A stretch of 64,000 nt of DNA from the NCBI RefSeq assembly GCF_001748285.1, contig NZ_BDGT01000004.1, forward strand, positions 62,001 to 126,000, given 5' to 3'. Shown here one piece after another: positions 58,643 through 64,000 of the stretch; position 1 is the first letter of the stretch, and each line of letters starts with the position of its first letter. Under the pieces are notes generated by a model. That model was not told the DNA's origin. It made no database searches and worked only from the letters and a program-made list of their open reading frames with translations. The DNA is from Thermogemmatispora onikobensis (GTDB taxonomy: Bacteria > Chloroflexota > Ktedonobacteria > Ktedonobacterales > Ktedonobacteraceae). The position numbers were made by a program, and so were the translations under genes.

Positions 58643-58689
58643 TGGGTGGAACAGGGAACCCTCCCCGCTCGTAGACCCTGTTCCACCCA
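58643..58689 (-). promoter_or_regulatory. Intercistronic stem-loop after the binding-protein gene
   Basis: GGGTGGAACAGGG (58644-58656) pairs perfectly with CCCTGTTCCACCC (58676-58688), plus a T/A pair outside, around 19 bases. It lies 46 bases after the stop of the sugar-binding protein gene and 190 before the permease. Such hairpins in importer operons often protect the upstream mRNA and attenuate read-through, giving more binding protein than permease. Confidence 0.6.
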
Positions 58690-58734
58690 CCGCCACGCTA
58701 CAGCTACCGCTGCGAGTAGCCAGCCTGCGCTACA

Positions 58735-60060
58735 TCAGGTACCGATCGTTTGATTCATGTTGGCCGAGAACTGCTGTGGCGAGATCTGGCGCAAGAAGAG
58801 CTGGTCCAGATTGGTCAGCAGGGCCTGGGCTGGCTGCGGAGGCAGGGCCTGGTCCCAGGCCAGCTGGAAGTGGGCAGCCTTCTGTACCAGGCGATAGACG
58901 AAGAGCAGCCAGTCGCTATGTGGTGCATTGCTCAGCTTATTCTCGATGCCCTTGACTGGGGGGATCTCGCCGAGGGCAATGCGCCGATCGACCGCTTCGT
59001 CGTTCAGTACGGCATCCTTGAGATAGGTTACGCAGGCCTGGATAGCCTTCGACGTCTTGGCAACCGAGTAGTAATTGCAAGGGACGCCCGTCAGATTGGA
59101 GGGATCGCCGACGCCGCCCTCAACCGCCGGGAAGGGGAACCAGCCCAGCTTTCCCTGTTGGATAAAGGCCGGATCATCGTTCGTGATGGTGCCGAAGTCC
59201 CAGGTGCCCATCAGGTGCATGGCCGCCTTGCCGGTATAGAGCAGGGCGCTCGCCTGGCCAGTATCGTAGCTCACCGAGGCAAAACCGCTGCCGAACGCCC
59301 CAGCAGCCACCAGGTCCTGAATCATCGTATTGGCCTTGATAATGGCCGGGTTTGACCAGGCATTGGGCTGATTGGCCATGATGGCATCAAAGACCTGCGG
59401 GCCGCCAAGGCGATCGACCAGGTACATCTCATACATCAAATAGGTCCACTTACTGGCCCCACCGAGGGCAATCGGCTGCAGACCCTGCTGCTTCACCGTC
59501 TTCACCAGAGCGAGCAGGTCACCCCAGGTCTGAGGAATCGAGAGCTTATACTTTGCGAAGATATCCTTATTATAGAGAAAGACCACCGGCTGCACCCCAT
59601 CGTTGGGAATGCCATAGATGTGGTTGTTGAAGGTGGCAGCGCCGAGTGAAGAAGGCAGGAAGCGATCGCGCCAGGCTGGATCAGCGTTGAGATCGGGGGT
59701 CAAATCGTAAACATCGCCGGCATCGATATAGGACTTGAGGATGCCACCGCCCCAGCCAAAGAAAATATCGGGCGGCTGGTGCGCTCCCATCGCTACCTGG
59801 AGCTTCTGCTTATAGGGGTCATTCTGGAAGAATTGGACGGTGGCGTGAATCGAGGAATGTGTCTGGTTGAACTTCGCCGTGATGTCCTGAATCAGCTTCT
59901 GGTCATTGCCATTGCTGATATCCCAGACGACAATCGACTGGGAGTTGCTACTGCCGCCGCTCTGGCCACCCACGCCAAAGCAGCCCGAGAGCAACGCGGC
60001 CAGCGAGACCGCGCTGGTTGTCTGGAGAAAGTCGCGGCGAGAGAGTCTCCTTTGCTGCAT
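58735..60060 (-). CDS. Extracellular sugar-binding lipoprotein of an ABC importer
   Basis: 441 aa, solute-binding protein family 1. The N-terminus combines a twin-arginine motif (SRRDFLQTT) with a lipobox (LLSGC), so it is probably exported folded through Tat and lipid-anchored. The body shows the usual features: VVWDISNGNDQKLIQDI, FFQNDPYKQKLQVAMG, PDIFFGWGGG. It delivers sugars to the two downstream permeases; the cellulase context suggests cello-oligosaccharides. ATG 60060 follows AGAGGAGATGG; the frame upstream to 60261 lacks signal features. Confidence 0.92.
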   Translation of the reverse strand: MQQRRLSRRDFLQTTSAVSLAALLSGCFGVGGQSGGSSNSQSIVVWDISNGNDQKLIQDITAKFNQTHSSIHATVQFFQNDPYKQKLQVAMGAHQPPDIFFGWGGGILKSYIDAGDVYDLTPDLNADPAWRDRFLPSSLGAATFNNHIYGIPNDGVQPVVFLYNKDIFAKYKLSIPQTWGDLLALVKTVKQQGLQPIALGGASKWTYLMYEMYLVDRLGGPQVFDAIMANQPNAWSNPAIIKANTMIQDLVAAGAFGSGFASVSYDTGQASALLYTGKAAMHLMGTWDFGTITNDDPAFIQQGKLGWFPFPAVEGGVGDPSNLTGVPCNYYSVAKTSKAIQACVTYLKDAVLNDEAVDRRIALGEIPPVKGIENKLSNAPHSDWLLFVYRLVQKAAHFQLAWDQALPPQPAQALLTNLDQLFLRQISPQQFSANMNQTIGT

Positions 60061-60510
60061 AGTTCCATCTCCTCTGGCATCTTTGCTCGCCCGTCGTGAT
60101 TGAGGCCCACGCACGCAGTGGCATGGCGCTGCACATGGACAGACCCGGAAAACATCCTTGCTTGGCCGGAAGAACAGGGCAGCCGTCTGGCTGGCCAGGC
60201 TCCTGCTGCCGTCCCGGGACGGGGGCCAGACAGAAACAGAGAGACCGAAGCGAGCCGACATCGGAGCCGCCGCCAGAGCGGCTGCCTTGTGAGCAATAGA
60301 TCAGGCGCTCGTCGTTGAGAAGAGCCTCCTTTCTGCAGCAGCAGCTGCTGCGACTGCCTGCGCCGCCGGCCCTGGCGGCTGGCAGGATGCAGACGAATCC
60401 GCCTGCCATCCTTACATGCATACAGCCAGACGTGTATACATACTGATGTGTTTTCTACCAGTGATTTATGAGCACACGCCTCCCTGCGATGATCGGCGCC
60501 CTGGCGAGCG
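60061..60510. other. Leader/promoter region of the importer operon
   Basis: 450 bases between lacI-type gene and binding-protein gene. A TGTATACA palindrome with flanking symmetry (GTGTATACAT) lies near 60429-60440, but no CG-centred LacI-type site and no convincing -35/-10 pair were found. Short plus-strand frames here are not supported. Confidence 0.4.
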
Positions 60511-61539
60511 CTAGCGATCAGGCGATGGTGGGGGCGCGCAGGACTCACGCACAACCAGGGAGGTCGCCAGCTCCACGCGCATGCTATCGAGGAGTTCGCC
60601 TGCAATCAGGCGCAACAACATCGCTGTTGCCATGCGACCCATTTCGGCCAGAGGCTGGCGGATCGTCGTCAGCGCTGGGGAGACCATTGTTGCGATCGGC
60701 ACATCGTCGAAGCCGACCACGCTCACATCGTCAGGGACGCGCAGGCCATGTGCCCGCAGAGCAGCGTAGACACCCATCGCCTGCAAATCGCTGCCGGCGA
60801 AGATGGCCGTCGGCGGCTGGGGCAAAGCCAGCAGCGCGCAGGTCTGATCGTAGCCTGTCTGCTGGCGAAACTCGCCGGGGCGGATCAGCTCCGGATCGAC
60901 CGGCAGGCCCGCCTCCTCCAAAGCCGCCCGATAGCCTGCAATGCGATCCTGACTGCAGCGGAGATTAGGCCAGCCGGCAATAATCGCGATGCGGCGATGC
61001 CCCAAGGAGAGCAGGTACTCGGTTGCCGCTCGCCCGCCAGCCCAGTTTGTGGCGCCTACCGAAGGAACATCGGGTCCCAGCTCGCCGCGATGGTCCACCA
61101 CCACAAAGGGGATACGATGCCGACGTAGCTCGTCGAGGCGATCAGACTGGCCTTGCGCAAGCACCAAAATGGCCCCATCAGTCGCTCCCTCAATGACCTG
61201 GCGCAACCACAGTCGCTCACGGCGCGACTCGTCGTGCGTCGTCGAAAGGGCCATGCGCAGCTCGGTGCGCTCCAGCACCTCCTCCACCCCACGAATGATC
61301 TCGAAATAATAGGGGCTATCCAGATCCGGCACCACGAGGTCGATAATGCCGCTGCTCCCTCTTCTCAGGGCATTCGCTACCCGACTGCGCACATAGCCAG
61401 CCTCACGAATGACCCGCTCGACGCGCTCGCGCGTCGCCGGGGCCACGTCCGGGCGGTTATTCAGGACCCGGGAGACGGTCGGTATCGATACCCCGGCACG
61501 GGCCGCGATCTCGGCGATGGTGCTGCGTCGCCGATTCAT
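60511..61539 (-). CDS. LacI-family transcriptional regulator
   Basis: 342 aa. The DNA-binding helix-turn-helix and hinge (TIAEIAARAGVSIPTVSRVLNN, about 7-55, with VANALRRGSSGIIDLVV) precede a periplasmic-binding-protein-like sensor domain (IPFVVVDHRG, GHRRIAIIAGWPNL, PTAIFAGSDLQAMGV, VSVVGFDDVPIATMVSPALTTIRQP). Gene order places it directly before the importer-GH5 operon, so it is probably the repressor released by an imported oligosaccharide. I use ATG 61539 with GAGGCAG upstream; ATG 61563 is possible but would overlap a probable operator. Confidence 0.93.
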   Translation of the reverse strand: MNRRRSTIAEIAARAGVSIPTVSRVLNNRPDVAPATRERVERVIREAGYVRSRVANALRRGSSGIIDLVVPDLDSPYYFEIIRGVEEVLERTELRMALSTTHDESRRERLWLRQVIEGATDGAILVLAQGQSDRLDELRRHRIPFVVVDHRGELGPDVPSVGATNWAGGRAATEYLLSLGHRRIAIIAGWPNLRCSQDRIAGYRAALEEAGLPVDPELIRPGEFRQQTGYDQTCALLALPQPPTAIFAGSDLQAMGVYAALRAHGLRVPDDVSVVGFDDVPIATMVSPALTTIRQPLAEMGRMATAMLLRLIAGELLDSMRVELATSLVVRESCAPPPSPDR

Positions 61540-61562
61540 GCTCTGCCTCGACTTTGCATTCA

Positions 61563-61726
61563 TTACCGGTAACCTTATCGCCACAGTGGTTGTTTGAATC
61601 ATACCTGGGAATCAGCCTTCTGTCAAGGGTAATCTTCAAGCAGTTGCTCCGGCTTCTCACAATGAAAGCGCTTACTGGTGAAAAAAAATTCGACCTTCCA
61701 GGCGATATTTTTCCGATAACGTTATC
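61563..61726. promoter_or_regulatory. Cluster of three LacI-type palindromes upstream of the regulator
   Basis: TTACCGGTAA (61563-61572), TGAAAGCGCTTACT (near 61663-61676) and the perfect palindrome GATAACGTTATC (61715-61726). All are centred on CG as expected for LacI-family sites, suggesting autoregulation; the middle one is close to a catabolite-response element. The rest of 61540-62013 has no gene. Confidence 0.6.
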
Positions 61727-62013
61727 AGAGACAGAAGGCCCAGGATGGCCCTCTGATTCGCCTGGTCCGGGGTCGCTATGCTACCATACATGTCAGGAGG
61801 CCGCAGGCAGGATCGTCCGCGTCAGGCTCCAGCCCGCGCCCTGTCCTGGCCAGTCTCGGCTTCAACCAGCGGTCAGCGATGGCTGCTGCATGGGTAGACG
61901 CTATCTGTTGTGATTGGGCCCGAGTGGAATGGCCGCTTAATGAGTGGGTGGGTCTCCGAGAGAGTTCGGCGTTTCCGAGCGTTTTGCTCTGCTGAGAGGG
62001 AGGTATCGAGAGC

Positions 62014-62484
62014 GTGGAGCAGCACAATGACAGGCCGCTTGCGCAGGCTGTACAGGAGTTCGAGGTCTCGCTGGTCGATATGGACCCGTTCTTCATCCAC
62101 TATACTGCCTATACGATGTGGATGGACCGCGGCTTTCTTCATCTGCTCAAAACCTTGGGGCATCCGCTGCATACACTGTTCGCTGAGGGTCACGGCTTTC
62201 CTGTTGTTCATTGCCAGCTTGATTTCTGGGAACCGGCGGCGCTTGATGAGCGCGTGCGCCTGACAACGGCCCTGGTGCGTTTGGGACGCACGAGCCTGAC
62301 GGTACGTTACGATTTCTCACGGGTGGAGGCCGATGGTTCGCTGACGCCCCTGGCCCGCGGCGAGAGTGTGCATGTGTATACCCAGCGCGCCACACGCCAG
62401 GCCCGGGAACTGCCGCCCTGGCTGCGGGCTTTGGCCGAGAGCGGGATGTCGACCACAGCGCAGCCCGAACCGGAGCAGCAGTGA
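62014..62484 (+). CDS. Acyl-CoA thioesterase, 4HBT hotdog family
   Basis: 156 aa. The hotdog-fold start VSLVDMDPFFIHYTAYTMWMDRG carries the Asp expected as the catalytic residue of 4-hydroxybenzoyl-CoA-thioesterase-like enzymes, followed by VRLTTALVRLGRTSLTVRYDF and a disordered Pro/Glu/Gln tail. Substrate unknown. It starts at GTG 62014, ten bases after GAGGGAGG. It is transcribed away from the LacI gene and precedes ftsH on the same strand by 375 bases. Confidence 0.85.
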   Translation: MEQHNDRPLAQAVQEFEVSLVDMDPFFIHYTAYTMWMDRGFLHLLKTLGHPLHTLFAEGHGFPVVHCQLDFWEPAALDERVRLTTALVRLGRTSLTVRYDFSRVEADGSLTPLARGESVHVYTQRATRQARELPPWLRALAESGMSTTAQPEPEQQ

Positions 62485-62551
62485 ACGGGAATGCCTGGTC
62501 TCTGCCGCCTGGGCTACCCCCTCTCTTCCACCAGGGCCGGGTGCTGAAGAA

Positions 62552-62579
62552 GTGATACTTTTTGTACAAAAGGTATCAC
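62552..62579. promoter_or_regulatory. 28-bp near-perfect palindrome upstream of ftsH
   Basis: GTGATACTTTTTGT (62552-62565) and ACAAAAGGTATCAC (62566-62579) are inverse complements except for one T/G position. It lies 68 bases after the thioesterase stop and about 280 before ftsH. It could be a regulator site or an unusual terminator whose T tract is inside the stem. Confidence 0.5.
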
Positions 62580-62732
62580 AATGGCGGCTCTGCTGAACGT
62601 TTGCTGCTTCTTCAAACCTGGGGGAGTCCATTCCTTCTACCTGGCTTGCCGGCGCTTTGGAAGAGGACGCAGCACGCTTTTAGGCGCACTCAGCGTTACA
62701 TCAGAATTCCGTGGAGAACTCAGGACCTACTA

Positions 62733-62741
62733 TGTTATAAT
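62733..62741 (+). promoter_or_regulatory. Extended -10 promoter of ftsH
   Basis: TGTTATAAT (62733-62741) is a perfect TATAAT with the extended TGn element; no good -35 is seen at the normal distance. The leader would be about 110 bases. Confidence 0.5.
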
Positions 62742-62859
62742 ACCCCTCGAATGAGTCTTCCATTGACACAGTGTAATGCGTCGTAATGCATAGTACAGCT
62801 CTCCTACATTCCTATACAAGATTGCCCGTTTTCAGGAGAGGATAGAGAGAGGAGCCTTG

Positions 62860-64000
62860 ATGCCAAGTACTGGGAAATGGCTCAGAAACAGCCTGCTGTG
62901 GCTGCTACTGGCAATCGCCATTGTCCTGATCCTCGTTGTCTTCTTCCGCCCCCAGAGCGGCGCTAAAACGGTGACGGTTTCGACCCTCCTGAGCGATCTG
63001 AAGGCGGACCTGCGCAATGGGGTTCAGGATACGCTGAACGTTGGAACGACGACCCTCACCTTGACGCGGGGGGCCTCTTCTTCGGCTCAGCGCGAGGTCG
63101 CGAATATCAACGATTCGTTTGATATTACCCGCGTGCTGCGGGATAATAACATTGATTACACGAATAATCGCCTGCTGACCGTGCAGTACGAGGCGCCAAG
63201 CTCGCTGGGTGCGTGGTTGAACCTCCTCGGCGGCCTGATCCCCTTCGTGTTGATCGCTGCGATCGTCATTATCCTCCTGCGCCAGGCTCAGGGCACAAAC
63301 AACCAGGCGCTCTCGTTCGGTAAGAGCCGGGCGCGCATGTTCCTGGGCAATAAGCCTACGGTGACCTTTGCCGACGTGGCCGGCGTAGATGAGGCGAAGC
63401 AGGAGCTGCAGGAGATCGTCGAGTTCCTGAAGTATCCCGATAAGTTTGCCGCCCTCGGGGCTCGCATCCCCAAGGGGCTGCTGCTGGTGGGACCGCCTGG
63501 CACAGGAAAGACGTTGATCGCTCGCGCTGTCGCCGGAGAGGCCGGCGTGCCATTCTTTAGCATTAGCGGCTCAGAGTTCGTGGAGATGTTCGTCGGCGTG
63601 GGGGCGAGTCGCGTGCGCGATCTCTTCGAGCAGGCAAAGCGTAACAGCCCCTGCATTGTCTTTGTCGATGAGATCGACGCGGTGGGTCGCCAGCGCGGCG
63701 CTGGTCTGGGCGGCTCGCATGATGAGCGCGAGCAGACGCTGAACCAGATTCTGGTGGAGATGGATGGCTTCGATTCGAGCACCAATGTGATTGTGATCGC
63801 GGCCACGAACCGACCCGATGTGCTCGATCCAGCCTTGCTTCGCCCAGGCCGCTTTGATCGCCAGGTGGTGCTCGATCGCCCCGATATCCGCGGTCGCATG
63901 GCTATCTTGCAGGTGCATGCCCGCGGCAAGCCGCTAGAGAAGGATGTTTCTCTGGAGACTATCGCTCGCCAGACTCCGGGCTTCTCCGGTGCCGATCTGG
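62860..64000 (+). CDS. ftsH: ATP-dependent zinc metalloprotease FtsH (5' part, cut by window end)
   Basis: The visible 380 residues contain the first transmembrane segment (about 10-28), the periplasmic domain (about 30-115), a second membrane segment (about 120-140) and the AAA+ domain with Walker A GPPGTGKT (near 210), pore motif FVGVGA, Walker B IVFVDEID (near 266) and the arginine-finger region RPGRFDRQ. The zinc-protease HExxH domain lies beyond 64000. FtsH degrades membrane and short-lived cytosolic proteins. ATG 62860 follows AGAGAGGAG by about five to seven bases. Confidence 0.95.
   Translation, partial: MPSTGKWLRNSLLWLLLAIAIVLILVVFFRPQSGAKTVTVSTLLSDLKADLRNGVQDTLNVGTTTLTLTRGASSSAQREVANINDSFDITRVLRDNNIDYTNNRLLTVQYEAPSSLGAWLNLLGGLIPFVLIAAIVIILLRQAQGTNNQALSFGKSRARMFLGNKPTVTFADVAGVDEAKQELQEIVEFLKYPDKFAALGARIPKGLLLVGPPGTGKTLIARAVAGEAGVPFFSISGSEFVEMFVGVGASRVRDLFEQAKRNSPCIVFVDEIDAVGRQRGAGLGGSHDEREQTLNQILVEMDGFDSSTNVIVIAATNRPDVLDPALLRPGRFDRQVVLDRPDIRGRMAILQVHARGKPLEKDVSLETIARQTPGFSGADL

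Overview
The window reads as chromosomal DNA of a G+C-rich, aerobic, cellulose-degrading heterotroph. Multi-modular secreted cellulases (GH48, GH9, GH74 with CBM2/CBM3 modules), mycofactocin genes, membrane-anchored XRE regulators and a kinase-phosphatase fusion together fit Chloroflexota, class Ktedonobacteria, and perhaps Thermogemmatispora or a close relative. That placement is inference from gene content; no rRNA is present. I saw no tRNA, CRISPR array, insertion sequence or prophage.

Layout. 0-13 kb: housekeeping and general genes (DNA polymerase I, an aminotransferase, a GH133 glycogen-debranching enzyme, Hsp20, a Ser/Thr kinase fused to a PP2C domain, RidA, two envelope proteins). A strongly folded, terminator-ended stretch after hsp20 may be a structured RNA. 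13.6-32.6 kb: a loosely organised mycofactocin region. It holds the glycosyltransferase mftF translationally coupled to a GxGYxYP-family protein, the mftB-mftC pair, the precursor mftA overlapping a mycofactocin-type SDR, and an NDMA-type alcohol dehydrogenase. Around these lie an acyl-CoA ligase, a thiolase and two acyl-CoA dehydrogenases. No mftD or mftE is visible here. The set suggests oxidation of an alcohol to an acid, CoA activation and beta-oxidation-like breakdown, with mycofactocin as the redox cofactor of the first step. 32.9-36.3 kb: a small charged protein, a small membrane protein, ComF and a lipoprotein.

36.6-49 kb: cellulase cluster: GH48-CBM2, a propeller-like membrane protein, GH9-CBM3-CBM2, a membrane-spanning XRE regulator and GH74-CBM2. 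GH48 and GH74 share a tandem LacI-like operator upstream. The CBM2/linker DNA of GH48 and GH9 forms a nearly identical inverted repeat of about 440 bp. 49-54.7 kb: a SAM methyltransferase (possible MftM), an OFA-family transporter with a very long leader, and a molybdopterin oxidoreductase, which together look like an oxalate or formate module. 54.9-61.7 kb: a LacI regulator, an ABC sugar importer and a cytosolic GH5 enzyme, probably for uptake and intracellular hydrolysis of cello-oligosaccharides released by the secreted cellulases. 62-64 kb: a thioesterase and the 5' part of ftsH.

Start codons were chosen from ribosome-binding sites where possible and often differ from the longest reading frame.
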